In this document: positions 35,001 to 46,475 of the stretch, piece after piece | Layout: each line of letters opens with the position of its first letter | How positions within the stretch are numbered: position 1 is the first letter of the stretch | NCBI RefSeq assembly: GCF_018873765.1 | Contig: NC_057918.1 | Coordinates: 62,188,871 to 62,252,870, forward strand | Direction of reading: 5' to 3' | DNA: 64,000 nt | Origin: Telopea speciosissima | Lineage: Eukaryota; Streptophyta; Magnoliopsida; Proteales; Proteaceae | Position numbers and translations under genes: made by a program | The notes under the pieces: model-generated | The model's database searches: none | What the model was told of the DNA's origin: nothing | The model's input: only the letters and a program-made list of their open reading frames with translations

Positions 35001-38000
35001 ACAATAGTTTATTGCAGTCACAGAAACAGCACAGTAGTGTATGTTGAACAAGAAAAGAAGAAGAAATAAAGAAGAGAAGGGGGGCGGGGTTTTAGAATGG
35101 CTCTCTCAGCCTCGGTCTCTCACCCACAGCTATCCCAACTGTTGAAACAAGGAATTTCTCCCATAACCGATGGCAAGCTTGGACACAAATTCTATTCTCC
35201 AAATCTGATCCTTCCTTACAATAGGGGGCCTATTAATAGCTTAGGCCAGCTTACAAAGTAGAAGGTAGAAATTAGAAATTTCCTAAAACCAAAATAGAAG
35301 TTTGGAAAATAGCAACTAGCTGAAAATAGAAACTAACTAGAATTAGAAACTACTAAGGCTTTATATATCAGCCTTCTAAAACAAAAGGAAGGACACTAAA
35401 ATAGAAACTAAATAAATTAGAAACTATTAGGCAGCAATAAAATCTGTTTTGTCTTGCTATCTTCAGTGGGGCCCACAGAAATCTCAATTATTTGTTTGGA
35501 CTGACTTCTGCATTCAAGGCTAATGGACCCATAATACTGTTCACGTGAACAGTAGTTCGGATACTGTTCGTGTGAACAGTATCCTTTTTTTTTGTTTTTG
35601 GGGGAAGTAGTTCGGGCTGCTTAGGTGACGACGCTCCATCGAACCAACAAAAAATTGTCACATCATCAGACCAGGTTGCCTCTCACAGCAGTCGCATCCC
35701 ACAACCTTGCCGGGCTTGTTTTGGGGCTTGTTCCTGTAGGTACATATGGACTGATGATCTACCTCACTGGTCCTCATCTGACCATCCTAACCCTAAAACA
35801 TCAATTTCCCTCTTTTCAAAAACCCAAACCCTAAACCTAACATTGATACCGATTCATTCTAGCATACTTCCCACCATTAAAACTTAACGTAACCTTCACT
35901 AGAAGACTCCCCTACATCAACTTAGTATAACCCTACCATCAAACCCTAGGTTCCATTAAACCCTAACCCTAATTTGACAAAAAAATCCCTATTTTTGGCC
36001 TACTTGAATTACTGTTCATAACAGATCTTGGTTATTTGGCTCCTAGTTTGACTTTTCAAACCTAGGACTACATTAGATTGTTATAAAGATCTTCATATTT
36101 CTTCGCTCTTGTTTTCCCACAATCTTCTTAGCTTCATTCTTGGCAAATTTATACTTTTTTAGATACCCTACATCCTTAGTCCTTTGTCATGTCTTAAAAC
36201 TAGCTTTCTTAGTCTTAATCTTGATGGCTGCTTGAACCTCATCATCAGTCTCCCCTAGAGGAATGATGTTTTCCTTTTGATTCTCTGAAGACATCTTTAA
36301 CAACCTTCTTAATACAAGTAGTCATCTTGTTCCACATTGTTTTAGTGTCTCCCTCAAAATCCCACTTTCCTTATTTGATCACTTTATCAGTAAATGATAT
36401 CAAGTTATCTCCTTTTAAGCTCCACCACCTATCCTAGGGCAAATAAACCCACCTTTCTTACGATACACGTAGTGAGGCACATATCCATGACCACTAATCT
36501 ATTGTGTGTGGTTAGGCTCTCTCCTAGTGTAACCTTATAGTCCTTACATAACAATCTATTGGTCCTTCTAGTTAGGAAGAAACCTATTTGGCTGTTGTGA
36601 TGCCCACTTTTGAAGGTAACTAATGCTCCTCTTTCTTTTTAAAGTAAGTGTTTACAATGGATAAATCATAAGCCACAACAAAATCTAAAACTGAGATCCC
36701 TCCTCATTTCTCTCCAAAATCATATCTTCCATGTACACCTTCATAGCTTCTACGATCTCCCAACATGTCCATTCAGATCACCTCCTATGATAATCTTTTC
36801 TCCTTGACTAAAACCTTACACTATTCCATTTATGTGTTCCCAAATGTAACTTACTATTTTCATCCAATCCTTCTTGGGTTGTGTAAGCGCTAATTATATT
36901 GACAACCTTTTTCTCCAACACAAGCTTTGTGGATATAAGCCTATCTTCAAATCTTTTAACTCCCACCACGTCATTTTTAATCATTTATCCACTACTATGC
37001 CCACTCCACTTCTATTACTTTTATCTTCTGTATACCAAGTTTGAAGTCGTCCAACTCCTTAGCTTTTTTACCCTTCTATCTGATCTCTTGAATGCAAGCT
37101 ATGTTAATCCTCCTTTCCTCATAATGTTTCTCAATTCTAGACTCTTATCCGTTAAAGATCTAATGTTCTAAGATGCTAATCTAATCCTATGCTTTTATTC
37201 ATTCCATCTATTTGTGGAGCCTATGTGAAATGTAAAATGTGCTATAGGACCTTCTTTTATTTGTTGATAATTAAAAAGGGGAAAAGGAAATAGTTGCTCA
37301 TATTGAATGTAAATGTAACACATCTTCTGTGGCAAGATTTTTTTCTACTCGGGGGGGGGGGGTTCTTTTCTTGGAGAACATGTTTGTTCTTAGGGTAAAT
37401 TACATGGCGACCCCCTGAGGTTTGCCCTAAATACAGTGTGACCCCTTGTGTTTCCAAAATATACACCCGGCACCTTTAAGTGGACTGTGTTAAGTATAAA
37501 ATTTAAATGGCAATTTTGCCCTTCAAATAACCATATTTTAATTTTTTATTTTTCTTACATCAAAAGTGGGACCCACCACTATTTCTTCCTCTTCTTCAAC
37601 CACCGCCCCACCACCGCTGCAACCGCCAACCACCCTACTATTGTGTCTACCATCCTCTGCCCTCCAGTAACCCCATATGAATGGGAAATTTGTGGCCATT
37701 TCTCCCTGGAGAAAGCCACCCTCTTGCACGTTTAACCCCTTTATTTTTGCTTCAGTTCTGTTTTAGTGAGTCTAGGGCACCCTGTTTCTTTGGGGTTCCA
37801 TGGAATGGTGCAAGCTTGGTTATGCTTGCTCCTGCATTGTAAAGATTATCAGAGCAATCATCAAAGAGCAATAATTTCAACCAAACAGAAGCAATGGGCG
37901 ATCAAAACTGTAGAACACTATTTTCCAACTCATCGCTGAGAAACCCTGACACCTAGCCAAATAGAATTAACTGTGTAAAGGAGGGGGGAGCTTGTATGTA

Positions 38001-40989
38001 TTGTATTGATGTGCATCCACTCGAAGTCTACATTCCATCTTAGCAAGCCCAGGCAGAGGAAAAACCCCAACCACGAACAACAAGAAGAATATTCAATAAG
38101 TTGAAAGCACCAGAAATCTCCATTGAAGAACAAAAATTGCAATATCAGGAGCTGCAAAAGAGATGCCTCTCTCCACCTATATGTGGTCATGCACATGTAA
38201 GATAAACCTTGAAGCAACCTAAATTTATAACTTCTAAGCAACCCAAGGAAGCAGAACAATAATAGATAATAGAAAACGAACAAAATTCTCCACAGACCAG
38301 AAGAATACTCAATTCAGGTCGTCGGTAATGGACCTGAAGATGGCCTGAGGCAGATCGCCAGAACCCAAAACCCTGATTCGAGTAGCAGGGGAAGGGGGTG
38401 TGAAGTTTGGGCTGCCCTATGGGCAAAATGGTAAGCTCACACCCCATTAAGGGTATATTTGTCATTTTAAGGCATCAATGGCCAACACGTCAGCAACTAA
38501 TGGAAATACTCTAACGGAGTGGGGCTGAGTGTAACAAGTACCCTAAACTCAGGGGGTCGGAGTGTATATTTTGGAAACACAGGTGGTCGCACTGTATTTA
38601 GGGCAAACCTCAGGGGGTCGCCGTGTAATTTGCTAATTTACCCTTGTTCGTATTGTATTCTATGCTTTGTAATTTCTCTTTCTTATCAATTGTTTGTATC
38701 TGTTACTTGTCCAAAAAAAATCATTGATGCAATAGATTTTCTATTTGGATGATTATCCTACCCTGCCCAGCCACACTACCTTAGGCTTGACAGAAATCAA
38801 ATTTCTCCTTGATGTTGGCTCTGTTTCTCCCTTCAAAACCTACTTCAATCCCTATATGAGGAGACCATGTAATCCTAATTTCTACCACTCCATTTTTTTT
38901 TTGTTATTTTTTTGCCTCTTTCCCAGTTTATTTTTTGCTTACAGTCATCACAAGGTTTAGTCGTTCATATTGATTAGGAATTTAGGATCAATCACCTGAT
39001 CCTACAATAAGCAGACACTAAAATGGGGAAGGGGCACAAATAACAAGCATAGAATTTGAATGTGATAGTTTGACATACTTTATTAACCAAAATACCTCAC
39101 AGATTTTTCGATATAAACATTACTTATCCAAAAAAAAAAAGAAAAAGAAAGAAATAAATCACTGATTGAAGGGGAAAAAATATCTCATTGATAAGGACAT
39201 GAATATTTCCCTACTGGCCTTTGAAATTTATTATTTCTGTGTACTTCCTGCTGAGGCATTCATAATTCTTTTTCTCTTTCCTTCTTCCTTCTAGTTCACT
39301 AACTTCGTATGGAGCATACATTCGCCCTATGCCGTATTCGAATGAGATTGGTTTACGAATGCTTATAGGTGGGGTACTACGAGATGCTGCGGTCTTGGGG
39401 TACCGTGTTTCACCACTTTTCTCTTACTATTCCTACCATGGACCTGTTTTCAGAGTCATGCTCCGAGTAAACCGTGGAAGACTTCCTGAAAACAGGTAGG
39501 ACCTGTCATGTGTGTCTGGGTCTCTGCAGATGGTTATATTCATGGTAATGTCAAATGATGCTTTTCTATTTTGACAGGCATTATGGTTTCATCAGCTACT
39601 GCACTCGATGTGGGAATTCACAATCTTGTTCATGGGATGCACTTGGGCATCTTTCTTGTCCATGCAGTAATGGAGAGGTTTGGTTTTTGCCTGTTTTTGT
39701 TTTGTAGAAGTGAAGTCTTAAGTATAATGACTTGACGGAAAAGGGTATAAGTCTGACATACGGGGATCACATTTGGGGAATCAGAGACAAGGTGTTATAA
39801 ACTTCCTGAATCTTTTATAGTGTGATCATTTATTTTCCATTTTTTGGGATTAGTCAAATTGTGGATGCTAAAATTTGTTACATGAGAAATACAATGTGTC
39901 AGTTAGCTTTCGGACATTTGTAGTGGGTGATTGTATGCTGTCATGCTATATAGCAGTATTTAACTTGTTATACAAATCTTGTTCCTCCTACAAAAATAAA
40001 TTCTCTCTGAAAATTATGTGTCTACTTAGATGGTTATTTAAATTGTTACACATCTTCAGGTTTCTCCTGCTCTGGTTGTATCTGGCCCGCTTTGGACTGG
40101 ACCTCTTCATAATGGTGACTATGTGACTGAAATGTTAAACTTAGCTGGGCAGTGGAAATGGACAAGTGGTAGAGGCACAAATTTTTCTACAGAAAAAAAA
40201 GGCAGAGGCACAGATTTGGAGAAGCTTTTGAAACAGATGATCGATGAAAGTGATCCCAAATTACCATTTGGATTCATCAAACTTGATGAGGTATTTATGC
40301 CGTTTCATCCTTCCCTTGTTCTATAACATATTAACATGCATATAGCTAATTTGTTGCTATTACTGTATTATGTGGTTGTTATATTATATGATTTTTTGAT
40401 GTACGTACTTCCTTATCCTCAATGTTGTAGATTGGACGTCGTGCTAAAATGAACACTCCATCTCTCAGCACCTTGATGAGTGCACTGCAGAAGGTATCCC
40501 TTCCTAACCCCTTAGCAAATATAAGAACACCCTTGTGTTGTTAAAGAGCATAGCAAATCTGATACTATTATTGAAAAAATTAATTAATTGATTCAAAGGA
40601 CAATAGTTTTCAGAATGTTTTCGTCTGTAGTTCTTAGCTTGACATTGTGGTAAAATTGGGTTTGAAGTTGGGCAGAGGAAAGCTAATCAATGTTTGCTGC
40701 TCTTGGCGTGCGAAATGTTCATAAACTTGGTTGCCAGATTAAATTTGCTAGTTTTGGCATATGCTGCACCTGCCCCCATTGCATTTATTTTATTCAATTT
40801 TAGTCTTTGAGCTTCACCATTTTCAGAGTCAAATTGCACAGATACAACTCGGATGATTTTATTATGGCCCTTATTTTGTTGTAGGAGGGATATGCTGTTA
40901 GCAGGTCACACATTGCCCCTAGTTCTATCAAGACTAATTGTCCCATGACAATGTGCATTCAAATAGCAAGAGAACTTCAAAATGGATGA
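32023..40989 (+). CDS. TRM1: tRNA (guanine26-N2)-dimethyltransferase, TRM1 family
   Basis: This is the SAM-dependent enzyme that dimethylates G26 of tRNA. Six exons with matching phases lie at 32023-32693, 39295-39495, 39578-39677, 40060-40290, 40431-40493 and 40885-40989, about 456 codons in all. Exon 1 has the SAM-binding LDAMCGCGIRSLRYL and DLIDIDSFGSDSSF. Exon 2 gives YGAYIRPMPYSNEIGLRML. Exon 3 has a Cys-rich stretch (CTRCGNSQSC ... CPC). Exon 4 has SGPLWTGPLHNGDYV and DESDPKLPFGFIKLDE. The start choice is troubled. ATG 32023 opens a Ser/Ala/Leu-rich, organelle-transit-like leader but meets TAA at 32086-32088. The frame is then open to the donor with no other ATG before 32344, inside the SAM motif. 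It resembles the third plant TRM1 group by memory. Confidence 0.88.
33200..33855 (-). pseudogene. RTE-type LINE, reverse transcriptase start and 3' tail
   Basis: On minus, YKIAKMRGKKSRDQEHVRCI and ITDENIKERWKDYFYNLNED lie at 33840-33680. These are followed by VKEALRRMKVGKAPGPDEVP and KMSYEWRRSIVVPIYKNKGD at 33600-33380, the conserved entry into the RTE reverse transcriptase. The rest of RT is deleted, and the usual tail ('cattcagttgggaaaaggctgag') ends near 33205. The sequence resumes upstream at 36081 after an LTR insertion. Confidence 0.8.
33861..36075 (+). mobile_element. Solo LTR copy D1 (TG..TA family) inside the RTE LINE, TSD GATTG
   Basis: The ends are TGATGCAGATTT and GACTACATTA, with a perfect 5-bp duplication GATTG (33856-33860, 36076-36080). 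Subtracting the nested copy D2 and its duplication leaves about 1.3 kb, the family size. It splits the RTE LINE between EN/linker and RT. The inner sequence is largely diverged from copies A and B, so it may be a subfamily. Confidence 0.7.
34852..35766 (-). mobile_element. Solo LTR copy D2 (TG..TA family) nested in D1, TSD CTGGT
   Basis: On minus it starts TGAGGTAGATCATC and ends CTTGCATTA. CTGGT is present on both sides (34847-34851, 35767-35771). It contains CTGTTCACGTGAACAG near 35540, the 'gtgggtgagagaccgaggctg' segment, and the ~200-bp start shared with copy A. At 915 bp it is shorter than the other copies. Confidence 0.75.
36081..37200 (-). pseudogene. RTE-type LINE, endonuclease and linker region
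   Basis: On minus, this stretch reads with stops as the end of the RTE endonuclease and the Lys-rich linker. An example is KFAKNEAKKIV near 36150, just before the LTR insertion point. It is contiguous in order with the RT part at 33855, and the GATTG duplication marks the break. It is heavily mutated. Confidence 0.6.
37393..38643. mobile_element. Non-autonomous MULE-like element, 9-bp TSD
   Basis: Terminal inverted repeats of about 75 bp start GGGTAAATTACATGGCGACC on the left and end, inverted, at 38643. The flanks are TTGTTCTTA (37384-37392) and TTGTTCGTA (38644-38652), a 9-bp duplication with one mismatch as expected for Mutator-like elements. The 1251 bp interior has no transposase. Short open frames (37448-37735 on plus, 38187-38465 on minus) have no recognisable domain. 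Confidence 0.8.
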
Positions 40990-41247
40990 ATGGGTTTGAG
41001 TCTGCATGTCAAATATTGATTGAAGCAAAACAGTTCCAGTCTTTGCCGACTGCCTAATGCATTTGTTGCAGAACAACCACCTTGTGTAAAGCCCCCATGA
41101 AACAAAGTGCGCTGTTCTAAGAAGACTACTTTGGCTCAACAGGTTTTGAGGATTGGAGACCCGAAGCTCGAGATGGGTTGGACATCTGATCCTTCTCTTA
41201 TGTCTCATTTACCAGAACACCCAACATCCCTCCATTGCCCCCCCCTC

Positions 41248-41286
<39 letters not shown>

Positions 41287-42004
41287 ACTGATTCGCAATG
41301 TCTCTAACATTTTATTGCTCCTCTGTATATTAGGAGTTCATCCGTTAACCATTCAATGCGCGGTTTTATTGGAAGTCATACGATACATGGTTGCTGCATC
41401 TTCAACTGTGGTGTGGGTGTTTAGGAAACATCAGTAATGATCAATTGTGTTAGGGGTGGCAATACCCAACCCAACATGAATACAACTTGATTGATGTAAA
41501 TTTGATTCAACAAAAATGTCACAAGACATGGAAATCAATAGGTTGGATTAGGGTTGGGGTTGTGTGACATGCTTGACCCATTCGACACAGACAAGTTTCA
41601 GTTATAAATATATATTATCCATATGTAACATTGATGAAATGTACTTCACCAAAAAAAAACAGAAAAAGAATTGCTGCTTGTATAACTTGATGTTCCAATT
41701 TATGTATTTCTGTACTTTAAGCTTGAAAATTAAGTCCTTTTTTTTTGAGTTATTTTTATATCTAAAACTCAAGGCAAATTTTATGGGTTCTAACATCATT
41801 CAATGACCAAAAATTGTAATATTAACATGGTTTATGGTAGGTTGACACAAGCATAAAAGGATAATAAATGGCTTGACATATGATTGGAATACATTTTGAC
41901 ACTACTAAGAATTGACTCACGGTTAGTGTTGAGGCCAACTTTGACGACTCAGAATTGACATTGACATAAACTCGAAAGTTTGGGTTGAGGCAAATTTTGC
42001 GTAA
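40990..42004. other. 3' flank of TRM1
   Basis: No gene is seen between the TRM1 stop codon and the first small MITE. A (AG)n microsatellite lies at 41251-41284. Confidence 0.5.
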
Positions 42005-42013
42005 TAAAAATAT

Positions 42014-42185
42014 GGGAGAAAGTTCTTTATCCGAGATTGTGGCCTATGCCAGCACTTCCATGAGTCTAGCCCTCTCCTCATTTGAAAAGACACCTTTGCC
42101 CCCTTATTTTGAGGAGGAGAGAGATAGACACATGGGAGTGCTGACGTAGGCCACACTCCCAGTCCCGGACAGAAAACTACTTCCC
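42014..42185. mobile_element. 172-bp MULE-type MITE, perfect 9-bp TSD
   Basis: The two halves are near-complete inverted repeats (GGGAGAAAGTTCTTTATCCG ... GGACAGAAAACTACTTCCC). The perfect 9-bp duplication TAAAAATAT lies at 42005-42013 and 42186-42194. It contains the palindromic words GGGAGTG and CACTCCC. A relative lies at 48463-48594. Confidence 0.8.
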
Positions 42186-45100
42186 TAAAAATATTTTATT
42201 AACAATAACAAGGGAACAACGTCCCACAAGTGCATAGATACAATTGAAGGGTAATAAACCCAGGTGCATGAAGGTTCCAAAAAAGCAGAATGTTGAGTGA
42301 TCGCTCTAGTAGAAGCTAAAAAATCCATTACAAAGTTGCCCTCATTGAAAATATGACGAATCACAACTTGTTCAAAACAAGAACAAAGAGATATGCAATC
42401 CTTGATTATATGGGCAAGTCTCCAAGGGATAGATGAATAGGAGCGATTAAGAATATTAACAATCATCAAACTATATATATATTTTTTTGGTAAAAATCAA
42501 ACTATTACTCTCTATCCATAAATTGGAGAATCTTAGATAGATAGCATAAAATAGAGCTTGTTGGAGAGCTAAAGCCTTTGCAATTCCTGCAAAAGATTGT
42601 CCAATCCCCTTACTAAAACAACATAAAAAGCAACCATACTCATCTCCATATCCCTTCAATGGCAACAAGTTGTAAGGGTATTGATGTAATATCCCTTCAT
42701 ATGTTCTAATATAATCCTACTTGTATTAAAGCTCAGGCTGTGAGGGGTAATCTAGTAATTAATCCATCTGACCTAAACCCTAGTTTCCCTATAAATATTA
42801 GCTGGAGGCAGCAGCCTGGGTATTCCAAACTTGATACACAGGGTGTAATGTTGTAAACAACCTATTGCTTAAACCCTAAACCCTAACACAAGTCACCTGG
42901 ATTTTCGATATATGCTCCATCCACATTGAATTTAACAAAGCTCTGTGGAGGGCGTTGCCATGTCACATATATAGTTTGTTGCCATTGAAGTTCCAAAGCA
43001 GAATTAGAGATAAAGTCGACAGCCAAATCATGAGAAAGTTTGATGATATATGTTGTTGGTCTATATATTTAGCAGAAGACATGACCAATATAAGCAATTG
43101 ACAAATGCCACAATAGACTGGAGATCAGAGCTAGTTTGATATTGCCTTCTCGAGAAGAAAAGTTAATTGTTTGAAATAAAAGATTGCAACCCTTCTCTCA
43201 TATCTCCAAAATGAGTAATCAGCTGAAAGCCACTTTGATTCCAAACTTGAGATGATAAATCACAATCTTTTAAGATATGATTATCATTTACGCCATTAAA
43301 GAGCATCGCTGACAAATTTATGGTCGGTTGAATCCCCATCTATTAATAAATCTAAAACTGTAACTCATCCATAAAAGAGTTTCCATAAGAAATGTTGTAT
43401 CTTTGGAGTTGTGGGCAAATGCCAAATCTTCTACCAAATAGAGTTTGAGGGGGCATAATAATAGATAGAGTTAATCTGTAGGCTGAAGATACAGTAATTC
43501 TACCATTAGCAGTGCCAATCCATACATATCTATCTTAAATTTCTGAAATAGGAATAGAGATGGAAATAATTCTGAAAGCAATATCTAGAGGCCACCAGTG
43601 GAACACAATATCCACATTCCAAGAGTTTGTCTCTGGGATGATTAATTCAGCCATAGTAATTGATTGCGCATTTCTAGGTAATGGAAAAGGAGTTGAAATT
43701 AACTATTTGAACTCCTGGTATCCAATTATCAGACCAAGGATTAATTTTTTGATCGTTACACAACTATAAGAAGATACCTTTAAGAAGTAAATCCCTGACA
43801 CTCATAATGGATTTTTAACCCCAAGAAACTCCTACGGGACATGTGGCATGAAGAAAATCTGTATTGGGAAAATATTTTGCCTTCATCTGTTTACCCCATA
43901 ATGAAGTAGAAGGATTCAATAGAGACCACCCTTTCTTAGCTAGGAGGGCTTGATTGAGGGCTTGATTCATATAATGGGAAAGTTTGAGATTAAGACCTCC
44001 ATTTTGTTTTGGCTGGCATATAAATAGTATTCCAACTTATTATTGGGAATAGTTTAGATTCCCCATTGGACCCGAAGAACTTCCTGCTAGAGGCATCAAG
44101 ATCTTTAAGAACTGATGATGGCAGACGAAAGCAAGAGTTGTAATGGATAGATAATGCCGATAAAGTTGACTGAATTAAAACATGCTTCTCTGCCGAGCTA
44201 AGATACTTGGTCTTTTAGGTCTGTACCTTGCTAGTAACCCTCTAAAGTAGGGATTGGCAGTGTGATTTAGAAAATTTTCCACTCATATATGGAGTACCAA
44301 GATACACATCCATTTGTATTGGATAATTATCCATATATATGGAGTACCAAGATACACATCCATTTGTATATGTGGATACAATAATTATCCAATATATCAG
44401 TAAAAACATTGAGCTCCCTGGTTGTGGCATGACCAAATAAAATTAGATCATCGACGAAAGCCATGTGAGAAATAGCTTCTCCATTTCTAAAAATTTTCAC
44501 CTCATGAATCCTCTTTTGATCCAAAGCAATAGTAAGATGAGAAGAGAGATTCAGCACATAGTACATACAAATAGGAAGAGAGAGGATCACCTTGCCTTAA
44601 TCCTCTAGAAGGTTGAAAGTAGATCAATGGAAAGCCGTTAAGAAGAGCTGCCAATTGAGTACTCGTGACACAAAACATGATTTAATCAATCCATTTTAAT
44701 TGGAAACCATAATTGGTTAATGCTTTATGAAGAAAGTTCCATTCCAATCTATCATAGCTTTATTCATGTCCCTCTTCTTTCTGTTTGATTTTGTGGAGCG
44801 GCTCATGACAAATCAGAATATTATCTTGAATATTTCTCCCTTCACAAATCCATTTTGATTAAATGAAACAACATGGTCCAAAATAGGTTAAAGGCAAGAT
44901 ACCAAAATACAAGATATAATTTTGAATCTGAAGTTACAAAAGCTGATCACACAATAATCTCCTATTACGGTGGGATATTCTACTTTAGGAATTAAAGCAA
45001 TATATGTCTGATTCATGTGTCTAGCAAATGTATCAGATTAAAGAAATTTTGAATAGTAGAGATAATATCATTACCAATGATGGACCATACCTTTTGGCAA

Positions 45101-46475
45101 AATATCCCTGAGTATCTGTCTGGTTAAGGGGATTTAGTTGACAACATTTTCATCATAGTATTGAAGATTTCCTCCGCCAATAAAGGTTGCAATAGTTATC
45201 AGCTTCAGTGACTCGCCCTCTTATATGAGTAAAATAGTTATCATCAACATGACAAACTGATGTATAAATTTGCTGAAAGTTTGAAAAGATAGCTTTAGCC
45301 ATAGAATCTCGATCAGTTAACACTAAACCTTCGTGATTAAGACTATGAATCTAATTACAGGCCCTTCTTCTGATAGTAGAGAGATGAACATATTTAGAGT
45401 TTCTATCTCCAAAATGAATCCATTCCTGTCTAGATTTCTAAAACCAGAGTATTTCCCGTTGATATATAACCCTCTTCAAGAGAGTTAAGTGGTATTGTTC
45501 TGAGCAAAACCGTTCGTCAATTCGAATAAGAGGTTCCACACTGTATAGAGAAGTTAAAAAGACCTTAGAGAATCCTCTTTTCTATGGATATCTCCAACCA
45601 CAACCCAATTCCATCTTTTTAGCTTCCATTGGAGATTGAAATATTTTGAGTATAAGTAATGGGAAGGGGATCCTCTGATTGTAAACTCCCAAGAAGATTC
45701 TACTATTCCTGAAAGGATGGCGCTCTAGAATCCGTCAAGCTTCAAATCTGGAAGGCCTCGGAGCCTAAGGATTAGCCTCATCTGTAGATAATATCAATGC
45801 TCGATGATCAGAGGAAGCTACTAATACATTTGAATAACAGAAACATTGAGAAAGGATTTTTGCCATTCCACTGATACAAGGAAGAGATTCAATAGTGCTT
45901 CTATTCTGTTAGCTCCCCTTTGCTTGTTGTCCCATGTGAAAGGAAACTCCTAACTAGGAAAATCGATAGAGCAGACTGGTCTAGAAATTCCTTAAATGCT
46001 ACTAGTTGATGAGGTTTTATGGGACAGCCTCCTCTTTTGCCTGCAATTGATAAATATGAATTCCAATCTCCTACTAGGATCCATGGAGTGGAGATAAAAG
46101 AATGAAGTTGCTTCAAAGATAACCATTGAGAAGCCCGCAATATAGGGCCACTGCTTAGATAAACAAAGGTAAATGTCCACCAGAGATTCTTATTGGGAAT
46201 AAATACCTCAATTGAATGCATCATGAAGTAAGCCACAAGACATGAAGGTGAACTTCATTTCGCTATAATAGAAGTAAACCTCCTGCTCTATTCATTGCCG
46301 AGGAACAAATATAATGATCAAAAGTAGAACTTCTAGAAAAAGAATAGAAATTGGGATTATTCTTTATTTTTTGGAAAAAAAACAGAGAGGGGCGATGCTT
46401 GATAGCAAGTTGATGTATTTCCCACCCAATTGAAGGTCGGCCCAACCCTCTACAATTAAGGGCTAAATACTCCAT
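42185..46475 (-). pseudogene. L1-type LINE ORF2, degenerate, minus strand
   Basis: On minus the order is AP-endonuclease (MEYLALNCRGLGRPSIGWEI at 46475; ISTPWILVGDWNSYLS at ~46100) and reverse transcriptase (HMAFVDDLILFG at ~44460). RNase H-like stretches follow (AKALALQQALFYAIYLRF at ~42580; a second tail at 42469-42185). The catalytic FVDD is kept, but stops and frameshifts are frequent. A 'ggtaaaaatc' and T-run at 42480-42490 looks like the complement of a LINE poly(A) tail, suggesting two overlapping copies at the 3' end. A 50-bp tandem duplication in RT lies at 44287-44369. Confidence 0.75.

Larger units (their letters stand above)
32694..39294. other. TRM1 intron 1, 6.6 kb, filled with nested elements
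   Basis: The donor AA/GTAAAT and acceptor cttctag/TTCACT restore the codon for Asn in GHRPYNSL. The intron holds an RTE LINE (33200-37200, minus) split by a solo LTR (33861-36075), which itself contains a second solo LTR (34852-35766). A MULE follows at 37393-38643. The remaining exons of the gene are compact. Confidence 0.85.
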
